Positions 19,333 to 29,057 are shown, counted from the first letter of the stretch. The stretch is DNA of 64,000 nucleotides from Bradyrhizobium sp. AZCC 2176 (GCF_036924645.1 NZ_JAZHRX010000001.1:5669501-5733500); one strand, 5' to 3'. A program made the numbers and translations. The notes: a model not told the origin generated them from the letters alone.

Positions 19333-20727
19333 ATGCCCATTCAAGTGCTGATGCCTGCGCTGTCGCCCACCATGGAAAAGGGCAACCTTGCGAAGTGGCT
19401 GAAGAAGGAAGGCGAGACGATCAAATCGGGCGATGTCATCGCCGAGATCGAGACCGACAAGGCGACGATGGAAGTCGAGGCGACCGATGAGGGCACGCTC
19501 GGCAAGATATTGATCCCCGAAGGCACCGCCGACGTCGCGGTCAATACGCCGATCGCGACTATTCTGGCCGACGGCGAGAGCGCCGCTGATCTCGGCAAGG
19601 CAGCCGCACCCGCGCCGCAGGCGAAGGCCGCGGAATCAGCGCCGCCCGCCGAAGCCAAGGCGGAGGCGCCCCAGCCGAAGGCCGAGGCAAAGGCGCCGCC
19701 GGCGCCCGTCGCCGAACCCGATCCGGAAGTCCCCGCCGGCACCGAGATGATCACCCAAACCATCCGCGAAGCGCTACGCGATGCGATGGCCGAGGAGATG
19801 CGCCGCGACGCCGATGTGTTCGTGATGGGCGAAGAGGTCGCCGAATATCAGGGCGCCTACAAGGTCACGCAGGGCCTGCTGCAGGAATTCGGCGCACGGC
19901 GCGTGATCGATACCCCGATCACCGAGCACGGCTTTGCCGGCGTCGGCGTAGGCGCTGCGATGTCGGGGCTGAAGCCGATCGTCGAATTCATGACCTTCAA
20001 CTTCGCCATGCAGGCGATCGATCAGATCATCAACTCCGCGGCCAAGACGCTGTACATGTCGGGCGGCCAGATGGGCTGCTCGATCGTGTTCCGCGGCCCG
20101 AACGGCGCTGCCGCCCGCGTTGCCGCCCAGCACAGCCAGGATTACTCGGCCTGGTACTCGCAGATTCCGGGATTGAAGGTGATCGCGCCGTTCTCGGCCG
20201 CCGACTACAAGGGGCTGTTGAAGGCCGCGATCCGCGATCCCAACCCGGTCATCTTCCTCGAAAACGAAGTGCTGTACGGCCACACCGGCGAGGTGCCAAA
20301 ACTCGACGATTACGTGATCCCGATCGGCAAGGCGCGGATCGTTCGCTCCGGCAAGGACGTGACGCTGATCTCGTGGTCGAACGGCATGACCTATGCGCTC
20401 AAAGCCGCCGATGAACTGGCCAAGGAAGGCATCGAGGCCGAGGTGATCGATCTGCGCACGCTGCGTCCGATGGATACCGAGACCATCGTCGCCTCCGTGA
20501 AGAAGACCGGCCGCGCGGTGACGGTCGAGGAGGGCTGGCAGCAGTCCGGCGTCGGCGCCGAGATCGCCGCCCGCATCATGGAGCACGCCTTCGACTATCT
20601 CGACGCCCCGGTGGCACGCGTGTCCGGCAAGGACGTGCCGATGCCCTACGCGGCAAACCTCGAAAAGCTCGCATTGCCCAACGTGGCCGAGGTGGTCGCG
20701 GCCGCCAAAGCCGTTGCCTATCGGTAG
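19333..20727 (+). CDS. pdhB: Pyruvate dehydrogenase E1 component, beta subunit with N-terminal lipoyl domain
   Basis: Residues 1-78 are a lipoyl domain ([17 protein letters not shown], with the modifiable Lys in [12 protein letters not shown]). Residues 80-145 are an Ala/Pro/Glu-rich flexible linker, and the rest is the E1-beta transketolase-like fold ([34 protein letters not shown]). The extra lipoyl domain on E1-beta is characteristic of alphaproteobacteria; E. coli lacks this arrangement. ATG 19333 is preceded by GGGAG at 19323-19327. Total length is 464 residues. Confidence 0.96.
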   Translation: MPIQVLMPALSPTMEKGNLAKWLKKEGETIKSGDVIAEIETDKATMEVEATDEGTLGKILIPEGTADVAVNTPIATILADGESAADLGKAAAPAPQAKAAESAPPAEAKAEAPQPKAEAKAPPAPVAEPDPEVPAGTEMITQTIREALRDAMAEEMRRDADVFVMGEEVAEYQGAYKVTQGLLQEFGARRVIDTPITEHGFAGVGVGAAMSGLKPIVEFMTFNFAMQAIDQIINSAAKTLYMSGGQMGCSIVFRGPNGAAARVAAQHSQDYSAWYSQIPGLKVIAPFSAADYKGLLKAAIRDPNPVIFLENEVLYGHTGEVPKLDDYVIPIGKARIVRSGKDVTLISWSNGMTYALKAADELAKEGIEAEVIDLRTLRPMDTETIVASVKKTGRAVTVEEGWQQSGVGAEIAARIMEHAFDYLDAPVARVSGKDVPMPYAANLEKLALPNVAEVVAAAKAVAYR

Positions 20728-20733
20728 GTCGCT

Positions 20734-21039
20734 ATGACCGGTCCTAACGAACAGCCGCTGCCGCCCGACGTCATCGGCCGCGGGGACGCCATCGAGGTCC
20801 TGCGCGCCTTCGTGGTCGATGGCGGGCTGTCGATCGCATTCCAGCGCGCGTTCGAGGAGCCCGACATGTGGGGCCTGCTGCTGGTCGACATCGCGCGCCA
20901 TGCCGCCCGCGCCTATGCGCGCGAGGCCGAATACACCGAGGACGAGGCGCTCGCGCGCATCGTCGAGATGTTCGAAGCCGAGATCAACCGGCCGACCGAC
21001 ATGGGCTCCACCACGCCCCGGTCGCAACAGGGTCACTGA
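20734..21039 (+). CDS. DUF5076 domain protein inside the pdh cluster
   Basis: A 101-residue soluble protein beginning [19 protein letters not shown], then an [19 protein letters not shown] segment and an acidic helix ([22 protein letters not shown]). I assign it to DUF5076, a family of unknown function. It starts 6 nt after pdhB and ends 2 nt before pdhC, so it is certainly co-transcribed with the pyruvate dehydrogenase genes. A role in assembling or regulating the complex is plausible from position only. Confidence 0.8.
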   Translation: MTGPNEQPLPPDVIGRGDAIEVLRAFVVDGGLSIAFQRAFEEPDMWGLLLVDIARHAARAYAREAEYTEDEALARIVEMFEAEINRPTDMGSTTPRSQQGH

Positions 21040-21041
21040 CA

Positions 21042-22388
21042 ATGCCGATCAACATTTTGATGCCCGCGCTGTCGCCGACGATGGAAAAGGGCAACCTTGC
21101 CAAATGGCTCAAGAAAGAGGGCGACAAGGTCAAGTCCGGCGACGTGATCGCGGAGATCGAGACCGACAAGGCGACCATGGAAGTCGAGGCGGTCGACGAG
21201 GGTACGATTGCAAAAATCCTGGTGCCTGAGGGCACGCAGGACGTTCCGGTCAACGATGTCATCGCGGTCATGGCCGGTGACGGCGAGGACGTGAAGGCGG
21301 CAAGCGCCGGAGCGGGGGCCGCGCCGGCACCAAAGGCCGCCGAAGCATCCGCCGCGAAACCGGCGCCGGTACCTGCCGCCGCACCAAAACCGGCAGCAAC
21401 CGGGCCGACACAGGCCGCCGCGCCGCAGGCGGCGGCTTCCGCCTCGCAAGCCAACGGTCACGCCCGTGTCTTCTCGTCGCCGCTCGCCCGTCGCCTCGCC
21501 AAGGAAGCCGGCATCGAACTGGGACGCATCAACGGCTCCGGCCCGCATGGCCGTATCGTCGCCCGCGACGTCGAGGACGCCAAGTCCGGCAAGGGCCTGA
21601 AGGCGCCGGCTGCCGCGCCCGCGGCGGGTCCGAGCCTTGCGCCCGGGATGTCGGACAAGCAGATCCTCGCTTTGTTTGAGGAGGGCTCCTACGAAGTGGT
21701 GCCGCATGACGGAATGCGCCGCACGATTGCGCAGCGCCTCACCGCATCGGTGCAGACCGTCCCGGTGTTCTACCTGACGATGGACTGCGACATCGGCAAG
21801 CTCCTGGTCGCGCGCGAGGAGATCAACGCCGCAGCTCCAAAGGACAAGGAAAAGAAGCCGCTCTACAAGCTCTCGGTCAACGACTTCGTCATCAAGGCGA
21901 TGGCGGTCGCGCTGCAAAAAATTCCGAACTGCAATGTGAGCTGGACCGAAGGTGGCATGCTCAAGCACAAGCATTCCGACATCGGCGTCGCGGTGGCGAT
22001 GCCCGGCGGCCTGATCACGCCGATTATCCGAAAAGCAGAGACCAAGGCGCTGTCGACCATTTCGTCCGAGATGAAGGATTATGCGGCCCGCGCGCGGGCG
22101 CGAAAACTCAAGCCGGAAGAGTATCAGGGCGGAACTACCGCGGTGTCCAACCTCGGCATGTACGGCATCAACCACTTCACCGCCGTAATCAATCCGCCGC
22201 ATGCCACGATCCTCGCGGTCGGCACCAGCGAGGAGCGCCCGGTGGTGCGCGGCGGCAAGATCGAGATCGCGCAGATGATGAGCGTGACGCTGTCCTGCGA
22301 TCACCGCGCCATCGACGGCGCGCTCGGCGCCGAACTGATCGGCGCCTTCAAGCAACTGATCGAAAACCCCGTGATGATGATGGTGTGA
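21042..22388 (+). CDS. pdhC: Dihydrolipoamide acetyltransferase (E2)
   Basis: E2 forms the core of the pyruvate dehydrogenase complex and transfers acetyl groups to CoA. Residues 1-78 are one lipoyl domain almost identical to that of PdhB. An Ala/Pro linker follows, then the peripheral-subunit-binding domain (about 140-178, [19 protein letters not shown]). The catalytic domain runs from about 215 to 448 with the [14 protein letters not shown] active site near the C-terminus. The ATG at 21042 lies 2 nt after DUF5076. Length 448 residues is normal for the one-lipoyl type. Confidence 0.96.
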   Translation: MPINILMPALSPTMEKGNLAKWLKKEGDKVKSGDVIAEIETDKATMEVEAVDEGTIAKILVPEGTQDVPVNDVIAVMAGDGEDVKAASAGAGAAPAPKAAEASAAKPAPVPAAAPKPAATGPTQAAAPQAAASASQANGHARVFSSPLARRLAKEAGIELGRINGSGPHGRIVARDVEDAKSGKGLKAPAAAPAAGPSLAPGMSDKQILALFEEGSYEVVPHDGMRRTIAQRLTASVQTVPVFYLTMDCDIGKLLVAREEINAAAPKDKEKKPLYKLSVNDFVIKAMAVALQKIPNCNVSWTEGGMLKHKHSDIGVAVAMPGGLITPIIRKAETKALSTISSEMKDYAARARARKLKPEEYQGGTTAVSNLGMYGINHFTAVINPPHATILAVGTSEERPVVRGGKIEIAQMMSVTLSCDHRAIDGALGAELIGAFKQLIENPVMMMV

Positions 22389-22392
22389 CAGC

Positions 22393-22474
22393 CGTCATTG
22401 CGAGCGCAGCGAAGCAATCCATCTTACTTGCGACAATGTGGATTGCTTCGTCGCAAGGGCTCCTCGCAATGACG
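22393..22474. repeat. Dispersed inverted repeat, CGTCATTGC family, copy 2
   Basis: CGTCATTGCGAGCGCAGCG at the left and GCTCCTCGCAATGACG at the right form long inverted arms, with GCAATCC/GGATTGC pairing inside. It lies 4 nt after the pdhC stop and before lpd, so the transcript between E2 and E3 can form a large stem. Same family as 17474-17587. Confidence 0.8.
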
Positions 22475-22517
22475 AAAGAACCGTGATGGTCGCACGATGA
22501 AAACGAGCGAGTAGCCA

Positions 22518-23936
22518 ATGTCCGACACATCCTTCGACGTCATCATCATCGGCTCCGGGCCCGGCGGTTACGTCACCGCGATCCGCGCGGCCCAGCTCGG
22601 CTTCAAGACCGCGATCATCGAGAAATCCTATCTCGGCGGCATCTGCCTCAACTGGGGCTGCATCCCGACGAAAGCGTTGCTGCGCTCGGCGGAAATCTAT
22701 CACTACATGCAGCACGCCAAGGATTACGGGCTCTCCGCCGAGAAAGTCTCGTTCGATCCGAAGGCTGTCGTGCAGCGCTCGCGTGGCGTCTCAAAGCGTC
22801 TCAATGACGGCGTCGGCTTCCTGATGAAGAAGAACAAGGTGACTGTGATCTGGGGCGAGGCGTCGATCGACGCGCCCGGCAAGGTCACGGTGAAGAAGTC
22901 CGACGTCGAGGCGCCGAAAGGCGCGCTGGGCGAGGGTGCCTATCAGGCCAAGCACATCATCCTTGCCACCGGCGCACGGCCGCGCGTGCTGCCCGGGCTC
23001 GAGCCCGACAAGAAACTGGTCTGGACCTACTTTGAGGCGATGGTGCCGGAGCGGACGCCGAAATCGCTGCTGGTGGTCGGCTCCGGCGCGATCGGCATCG
23101 AGTTCGCCTCGTTCTTCCACACCATGGGCGCCGATGTCACCGTGGTCGAGGTGCTGCCGCAGATTCTCCCGGTCGAGGACGCCGAAATCGCCGGCCTGGC
23201 GCGCAAGCAATTTGAGAAGCAAGGGATCAAAATCCTCAGTAACACCAAGGTCACAAAACTCGAAAAGAAGGCCGACAGTGTCGTCGCCACCATCGACGAC
23301 GGCAAGCAGCCGCAGACAGTCGAGTTCGAGCGCGTGATCTCGGCCGTCGGCGTGGTCGGCAATATCGAAGGGCTCGGCCTGGAGAAGGTCGGCGTCAAGA
23401 CCGACCGTGGCGTGGTCGTGATCGATGGCTATGGCAAGACCAACGTGCCCGGCATCTACGCCATCGGCGACGTTGCGGGTCCGCCGATGCTGGCGCACAA
23501 GGCCGAGCATGAGGGCGTCGTCTGCATCGAGGCGATCAAGGGCCTGCACCCGCACGCCATGGACAAGGACCTCATTCCCGGCTGCACCTATTGCCACCCG
23601 CAGATCGCCTCCGTGGGACTGACCGAGGCCCGGGCGAAGGAGGGCGGCCGCGAGATCCGCGTCGGCCGCTTCCCGTTCGTCGGCAACGGCAAGGCGATTG
23701 CACTCGGCGAGGATCAGGGCCTGATCAAGGTGATCTTCGACAAGAAGACCGGGCAACTGCTCGGCGCGCACATGATCGGCGCCGAAGTGACCGAGTTGAT
23801 CCAGGGTTACGTGGTCGCCATGAATCTGGAGACCACGGAAGAAGAGCTGATGCACACGATATTCCCGCATCCGACGCTGTCGGAGATGATGAAGGAAGCC
23901 GTGCTGGATGCCTATGGGCGCGTGCTGAATATGTAA
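22518..23936 (+). CDS. lpdA: Dihydrolipoamide dehydrogenase (E3)
   Basis: The flavoprotein reoxidises dihydrolipoyl groups with NAD+. The 472-residue protein shows the FAD-binding IIGSGPGGYVTAIRAAQLG, the redox-active disulfide C43/C48 in GGICLNWGCIPTKALL, the NAD-binding VVGSGAIGIEFASFF, GDVAGPPMLAHKAEHEG, and the C-terminal HTIFPHPTLSEM with the catalytic His-Glu. It is the last gene of the pdh cluster, 129 bp after pdhC with a dispersed repeat between. A threonine-synthase-like gene follows, rather than the lipA gene often found next. Confidence 0.96.
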   Translation: MSDTSFDVIIIGSGPGGYVTAIRAAQLGFKTAIIEKSYLGGICLNWGCIPTKALLRSAEIYHYMQHAKDYGLSAEKVSFDPKAVVQRSRGVSKRLNDGVGFLMKKNKVTVIWGEASIDAPGKVTVKKSDVEAPKGALGEGAYQAKHIILATGARPRVLPGLEPDKKLVWTYFEAMVPERTPKSLLVVGSGAIGIEFASFFHTMGADVTVVEVLPQILPVEDAEIAGLARKQFEKQGIKILSNTKVTKLEKKADSVVATIDDGKQPQTVEFERVISAVGVVGNIEGLGLEKVGVKTDRGVVVIDGYGKTNVPGIYAIGDVAGPPMLAHKAEHEGVVCIEAIKGLHPHAMDKDLIPGCTYCHPQIASVGLTEARAKEGGREIRVGRFPFVGNGKAIALGEDQGLIKVIFDKKTGQLLGAHMIGAEVTELIQGYVVAMNLETTEEELMHTIFPHPTLSEMMKEAVLDAYGRVLNM

Positions 23937-23950
23937 CCTAATCCCTCACT

Positions 23951-24105
23951 CGTCATGCGCGGGCTTGACCCGTGCATCCATCACGCTTCACAAGGGTCTT
24001 GCGAAGCAGATGGATTGCCGGGTCCCGTCTCCGCCAAGGCTTCGCCGGGCCACTTGCTCACTCGGCCGCCGAAGCCCTAGCGGAGGCGGCAAGCCCGGCA
24101 ATGAC
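23951..24105. repeat. Mosaic palindromic repeat after lpdA
   Basis: The outer arms are of the CGTCATGCGCGGGCTTGACC type (23951-23970) and GGCAAGCCCGGCAATGAC (right end), the same family as 54879-54964 and 60327-60417. A second palindrome is nested inside: CTCCGCCAAGGCTTCGCCGG against CGGCCGCCGAAGCCCTAGCG. Two repeat types thus appear joined in one element. Confidence 0.7.
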
Positions 24106-24128
24106 AACCAAAACCAGAAAGAACAGTT

Positions 24129-25370
24129 GTGAAAGACAACGATAATTTGACCATCGAACGTCCGACGTTCGTGACCCATCTCGAATGCGCGATGGAAGGC
24201 GATCACTACGCCGCGGACCAGGTCCACAACCTTTCCAGGGCCGGCAAGCCGCTGCTGGTGCGCTACGATCTCGCAGGCGTGAAGAAGGCGCTGACCAAGG
24301 ACGCGCTGTCGCAACGCCCCGCCGACATGTGGCGCTACCGCGAGCTGCTGCCGGTGCGGAAGGTCACGGACATCGTCAGCCTCGGCGAAGTCATGACGCC
24401 GCTCATTCGCCTGCCAAAGCTCGGCAAGAAACTCGGCGGCGGCGAGATCATTGTGAAAGACGAGGGGCGCCTGCCGACCGGCTCGTTCAAGGCCCGGGGC
24501 CTTGTCATGGCGGTGTCGATGGGCAAGGCGCTCGGCATCAAGCACATGGCGATGCCGACCAACGGCAATGCCGGCGCGGCGCTTGCGGCGTATGCGACCT
24601 CCTGCGGCATCAAGACCACGATCTTCTGCCCGGCCGACACGCCGGAAGTGAATGTCAGCGAGATCGAGCTGCAGGGCGCGACCGTCTATCGGGTCAACGG
24701 GCTGATCGACGATTGCGGCAAGATCGTCGGCGAGGGCAAGGCCAAGGCCGGCTGGTTCGACACCTCGACGCTGAAGGAGCCGTATCGGATCGAAGGCAAG
24801 AAGACGATGGGGCTGGAGCTCGCCGAGCAACTCGGCTGGGAGATGCCCGATGTGATCTTCTATCCGACCGGCGGCGGCACCGGCCTGATCGGCATGTGGA
24901 AGGCGTTTGCCGAACTGGAGGCGATCGGCTTCATCGGCTCGAAGCGGCCGCGGATGGTGGCGGTGCAGGCGTCGGGCTGCGCGCCGATGGTGCGTGCTTT
25001 TGAAGCAGGCACCGAGCACGCGCCGCGCTGGGAAGACGCCCACACCATCGCGTCCGGCATCCGCGTGCCGCAGGCGGTCGGAGATTTTCTGATCCTGCGC
25101 GCGGTCCGCGAAAGCAAGGGATTTGCGATTGCGGTGCCGGATGAGAAGATTTCTGCTGCGCTCAATGAAGTGGCGCGCGAGGAGGGCTTGTTGTTGTGTC
25201 CGGAGGGGGCGGCGACGTATGCTGCCTACCAGCAAAGCCTCAGCGATGGGCGCGTGACGAAAAATGATCGCGTGATGCTGTTCAATTGCGCGACGGGACT
25301 TAAATATCCGCTGCCGCCGGTCACGCGTACGCTCGATCGACACCAGCCGATCGACTACGCAAAACTCTGA
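24129..25370 (+). CDS. Threonine-synthase-like PLP enzyme
   Basis: A 413-residue fold-type II pyridoxal-phosphate enzyme. The PLP Lys is K121 in LPTGSFKARG, followed by PTNGNAGAALAAYA and the Gly-rich phosphate loop PTGGGTGLIGMW. In overall form it resembles the short (plant/archaeal-type) threonine synthases, which make threonine from O-phosphohomoserine. A related dehydratase or another beta-replacement activity cannot be excluded, and no other threonine genes are adjacent. The start is GTG 24129, just after the repeat. Confidence 0.8.
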   Translation: MKDNDNLTIERPTFVTHLECAMEGDHYAADQVHNLSRAGKPLLVRYDLAGVKKALTKDALSQRPADMWRYRELLPVRKVTDIVSLGEVMTPLIRLPKLGKKLGGGEIIVKDEGRLPTGSFKARGLVMAVSMGKALGIKHMAMPTNGNAGAALAAYATSCGIKTTIFCPADTPEVNVSEIELQGATVYRVNGLIDDCGKIVGEGKAKAGWFDTSTLKEPYRIEGKKTMGLELAEQLGWEMPDVIFYPTGGGTGLIGMWKAFAELEAIGFIGSKRPRMVAVQASGCAPMVRAFEAGTEHAPRWEDAHTIASGIRVPQAVGDFLILRAVRESKGFAIAVPDEKISAALNEVAREEGLLLCPEGAATYAAYQQSLSDGRVTKNDRVMLFNCATGLKYPLPPVTRTLDRHQPIDYAKL

Positions 25371-25403
25371 CCATCGCGCGGCGGGATGTGATGGGAGCAC
25401 AAT

Positions 25404-26372
25404 ATGCGAAAGTTCATTCTGTCCGTGATTGCAGTGTTGGCGTTAGGCAGCGCAGCGACGGCGCAGAACTTTCCATCGCGCCCCATCACCATCATCGTCC
25501 CGTTCTCCGCCGGCGGGCCGTCGGATGCGATGGCGCGGATCCTCGCCGAGCGCATGAAGGTCGCGCTCGGCGAAACGGTGCTGGTCGAGAACGTCACGGG
25601 GGCGGGCGGTTCGGTCGGCGTCGGCCGCGCGGTGCGTTCAGCGCCTGACGGCTACACGATCAGCTTCGGCCATCTCGGCACCCACGTCGCCAACGGCGCG
25701 ATCTACAAGCTCGGCTACGACCTCGTCACCGATCTCGAACCGGTCGCGTTGCTGCCGAGCAACCCGATGATCATCGTCAGCAAAAAGGAAGTTCCGGCAA
25801 CGTCGCTGAAGGAATTTCTGGCGTGGCTGAAGGCGCAGCCGTCGCCGCCGACGGCCGGCACCGCAGGCGCGGGCTCCGGAAGCCACATCGCCGGGCTCTA
25901 TTTTGAGAACGTCGCCGGCGTCAAGCTGCAATATGTGCCGTATCGCGGCACTGGCCCCGCGATGAACGATCTCGTCGCCGGCCAGATCGACCTGATCGTC
26001 GACCAGACTTCGAACTCGATCGGGCAGGTGCGCGCCGGCAACATCCGCGCCTATGCCATCACCGATAGCAAGCGCGTCGAGTCCGCCTCCGACATTCCGA
26101 CCGTCGACGAAGCCGGACTGCCGGGCTTCCACATGACGCTGTGGTCCGGCCTGTGGGTGCCCAAGGGCACGCCAAAGGACGTCGTCGCAAAGCTGAATGT
26201 CGCGGCGGTTGACGCCCTGAATGATCCGGCCGTGCGCAAGCAGCTCGAAAACCTCGGCCTGCAGATGCCGCCGAAGGATAAGCTCGCGCCCGAAGCGCTG
26301 GGCGCCTGGCAGAAGGCCGAAATTGCAAAATGGTGGCCGATGATCAAGGCCGCCAACGTCAAGGTGGACTGA
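25404..26372 (+). CDS. Bug/TctC-family solute-binding receptor
   Basis: A 322-residue periplasmic binding protein. It has a signal peptide (MRKFILSVIAVLALGSAATA) followed by the family start FPSRPITIIVPFSAGGPSD, then NVTGAGGSVG and RSAPDGYTI. These receptors serve tripartite tricarboxylate transporters or act as signalling sensors. No TctA/TctB genes are in the window, so it is an orphan. Start supported by GGGAG upstream. The ligand is unknown; carboxylates or aromatic acids are typical. Confidence 0.9.
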   Translation: MRKFILSVIAVLALGSAATAQNFPSRPITIIVPFSAGGPSDAMARILAERMKVALGETVLVENVTGAGGSVGVGRAVRSAPDGYTISFGHLGTHVANGAIYKLGYDLVTDLEPVALLPSNPMIIVSKKEVPATSLKEFLAWLKAQPSPPTAGTAGAGSGSHIAGLYFENVAGVKLQYVPYRGTGPAMNDLVAGQIDLIVDQTSNSIGQVRAGNIRAYAITDSKRVESASDIPTVDEAGLPGFHMTLWSGLWVPKGTPKDVVAKLNVAAVDALNDPAVRKQLENLGLQMPPKDKLAPEALGAWQKAEIAKWWPMIKAANVKVD

Positions 26373-26445
26373 TCCCTGGTCTTGGCCGAGCTGTCGTTCA
26401 GCGCCCGGAGGCGACGGCGACCAATCGTGGCTGTCCGTCACAGCT

Positions 26446-28656
26446 TTACCGGCCGGCGGCAGCCTCGGCGGCCGGCAGCGGTGCCGCGTTCGTCTCCTGC
26501 GTCACGACGCGCCGGTCAGTGTTCGACGCCACCGCGGTGTCGTTGTCGAACCGCACGCGATAGACCGCTAAATTCTCCATCACCCTCTGGACATAGTTCC
26601 GCGTTTCGGAAAACGGAATCCGCTCGACCCAGTCGACCGCGTCGACCTTGGGGTCACGCGGATCGCCATAGGCCTTGACCCAGTCCCGCACCCGGCCCCG
26701 GCCGGCGTTGTAGCCGGCAAAGGTCATGATGTGATTGCCCTTGTATTCGCTCAGCAATGCGCTCAGTTCGGCGGCGCCCATCTGCGTGTTGTAGACCGGG
26801 TCGGAAACCATCCGGTCCCAGTCATAGCTGACGCCAAAGCGCTTGGCGGTATCGCGTCCCGCTTCCGGCGTCACCTGCATCAGGCCGACCGCATTCGCCG
26901 CAGACTTGTCGCGCTGGTCGAACGCGCTCTCCGTGCGCGCCACCGAATAAATCACGCTGTGCTCGATTTCAGGGGCGAGCTGGCGGTGCGGCGGAATCCC
27001 GATGATGGGAAAGGCGTAATGGTCGAGCGGCAGTCCGCGGCCGAGCGAGGGCTTTCCGACCTGCAGCATTGCGCGGGCGTCGTTGCGGCGGCCGGTGAGC
27101 TCGCCGAGCGCTTCGAGCAGGGCAACATCAGTGCTTTGTTCGCTGAGATCGGCGGCAAAATAGAGCACGACATCGCGCTCGCCGATCTCGTAGAGCATGT
27201 CGGCGGCGCGCACGCGTTCGTCGGCAGCCGAAGCATCGGCGGACGCGAGAACGGGCGAGGGCGCGCGCAGTTCGATCTGGTCACGGCCAAGCCTGGCGCG
27301 CGCCAGTTGGCCGTAATAGGCGGTCGGGTAGCGGGCGGCCGCTTCATAGCTCGCGCGCATCGCATCCGTCTGGCCAAGGGCTTCGGCCGCGCGTCCGCGC
27401 CAGTAGTTCGCCCGCGCCAGCACGATCGGGTTGGTCGCGCCGTCGTCGATGTGGGCGAAATGCGTGGCCGCGGTTTTGGGATTGTCGAGGTAGCGGAGCG
27501 CGATCCAGCCGCACATGAAGTGGACGTCGGCCCGATAATATTCATTGGCCGGCGCTGCGGCGGGATGGATCACATCGTAGGCGGTCTGGAACTTGCCCTG
27601 ATCAAGCAGCTTGCGGGCGAGCGTGCGCCGCTCGCGCCACCATTGATCGGTGTCCTGCAGCGCCATGGTCTCGGGTGTCGCCGCCAGCATCAGGCGGGCA
27701 GCATCGTCAATGCGGTTTTGGCCGAGCATCCACTGGATGCGGCAAAGGGTGTAGCCGAGATCCTGCCGTGCTTCGACTGCGACATCGTCCAGCGCATCCT
27801 TCGCCTTGTCCGCTTTTCCCCTGACCGCGGCACAGGCCTTCACGATCGCAAGCTCGTCGCCGCCGAGGCGCTGCGCGGCGCGCTTCGCGCCGGCGAGGTC
27901 TTTGGCGCCGATGCGCCTGCCCATGCGCGCACGGTGGTCATCGCGGTTGAGAAGGTCGCGGAACGTCTCGAACGCTTCGGTCTCCAGGCGCTCCGACAAT
28001 TCGTCCGATCGCCATGCGTCGCGGGCCAGCCGGGTCGCGCCGTCCCGATCACCTTCTGCGAGCAGCACGCGCGCCAGTGCCAACTTGCCCTTGGCAGTTG
28101 CGGGCCGATCGCCAATGAAGCCGCGAATCGTCGCCGCATCGCTGCGCTCCTCCCACAGCCGCGCCTCTGCGCGCCGGCGCAGCAACGCGGTGCTCGGCCA
28201 TTCCGGATTAGCGGCGATGAATGCCGCGTAGCGGCCGAAAGTCGCTGTCGTCTCCGGGCGGCGCAGGATGAACCACTCGACGAGCTTCTGCGCCGCCGGA
28301 TCTGCGATCCGGTTCCTTATGGCGGTCGCCTCTTCGGTCTTTGCCTTGCGCGCGAGATCGATGGCTTCCTTCACCAGCGCAAGGTCGCCCGTCAGCGGAG
28401 CGACGGCCTCCCTGGGAGCAGACGAAGCCTTCGATGGCTTCGGCTTGCGCTGTGCGGAAGCGTGTTTGGCGTGCCGGCGTTTTCCGGATGCCGCGCTGCG
28501 ATGCGGACGAGTCTCCTTCACGTGCGACTTCCTGGTCGCTTCGTGCGCCTTCTGGGTGTGTGGCTTATGGCTGGCCCGCGCGGTCGCATCCGTCGAGAAG
28601 AGAGCGAGCCCAGCTACCGTGAAAAAACAAGACAGCGAGCGTAAGCACCGGTTCAT
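26446..28656 (-). CDS. slt: Soluble lytic murein transglycosylase
   Basis: A 736-residue periplasmic enzyme that cleaves peptidoglycan glycan strands. After a signal peptide (MNRCLRSLSCFFTVAGLALF) comes a basic His/Lys-rich linker. A long helical superhelix (about 100-540) resembles the Slt70 doughnut. The C-terminal catalytic domain has the Glu in YSVARTESAFDQ, then AVGLMQVTPEAG and TFAGYNAGRGRV. The start at 28656 has AGGGGG 8-13 nt upstream; a longer version from 28692 is less likely. Monocistronic, convergent with the Bug receptor gene. Confidence 0.92.
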   Translation of the reverse strand: MNRCLRSLSCFFTVAGLALFSTDATARASHKPHTQKAHEATRKSHVKETRPHRSAASGKRRHAKHASAQRKPKPSKASSAPREAVAPLTGDLALVKEAIDLARKAKTEEATAIRNRIADPAAQKLVEWFILRRPETTATFGRYAAFIAANPEWPSTALLRRRAEARLWEERSDAATIRGFIGDRPATAKGKLALARVLLAEGDRDGATRLARDAWRSDELSERLETEAFETFRDLLNRDDHRARMGRRIGAKDLAGAKRAAQRLGGDELAIVKACAAVRGKADKAKDALDDVAVEARQDLGYTLCRIQWMLGQNRIDDAARLMLAATPETMALQDTDQWWRERRTLARKLLDQGKFQTAYDVIHPAAAPANEYYRADVHFMCGWIALRYLDNPKTAATHFAHIDDGATNPIVLARANYWRGRAAEALGQTDAMRASYEAAARYPTAYYGQLARARLGRDQIELRAPSPVLASADASAADERVRAADMLYEIGERDVVLYFAADLSEQSTDVALLEALGELTGRRNDARAMLQVGKPSLGRGLPLDHYAFPIIGIPPHRQLAPEIEHSVIYSVARTESAFDQRDKSAANAVGLMQVTPEAGRDTAKRFGVSYDWDRMVSDPVYNTQMGAAELSALLSEYKGNHIMTFAGYNAGRGRVRDWVKAYGDPRDPKVDAVDWVERIPFSETRNYVQRVMENLAVYRVRFDNDTAVASNTDRRVVTQETNAAPLPAAEAAAGR

Positions 28657-29000
28657 TCCATGGTCCCCCTGCGAAACCCACGTCACAAACACCTGTCAAA
28701 GCCAAGAGATCGCAAAACCAAGAGATCGCATGATGCGTGTGGCCCTAAACTGTTCGAAAGATAGCACAACATTCGGGCTGCAATGTCGCGTCTGCGCAAC
28801 AATCGCGTGCAAATGAGACGAATGGAACCCAAAGATTTCCCAAGCGCTGCGGCGCGCACCTGCTCGCCGGTGGCCCACTTCACACGGCTTTGACCGCGGA
28901 TGCTGGGGGCCTGCCGGGCTCAATGCTGTCAACGTCAAGGTGGATTGAACGGCTGCGGTAGATCTTCGAGGCTGCCCCGCATATCGCGGAGCCCGTCATC

Positions 29001-29057
29001 ACTACGCGAGCGCAATTGCGCTCGTCGGGACTACGCGAGCGCAACTGCGCTCGTCGG
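29001..29057. repeat. Tandem 29-bp repeat with internal palindromes
   Basis: Two copies of an ACTACGCGAGCGCAA unit (29001-29029 and 29030-29057) differ at one base in the core. The first contains the perfect palindrome GAGCGCAATTGCGCTC. Each copy can fold as its own hairpin. Confidence 0.8.

Noticed and set aside
26731..28644. A 637-codon plus-strand open frame opposite slt
   Set aside because: slt has clear catalytic motifs on the minus strand; the opposite translation is low-complexity and shows no family features.
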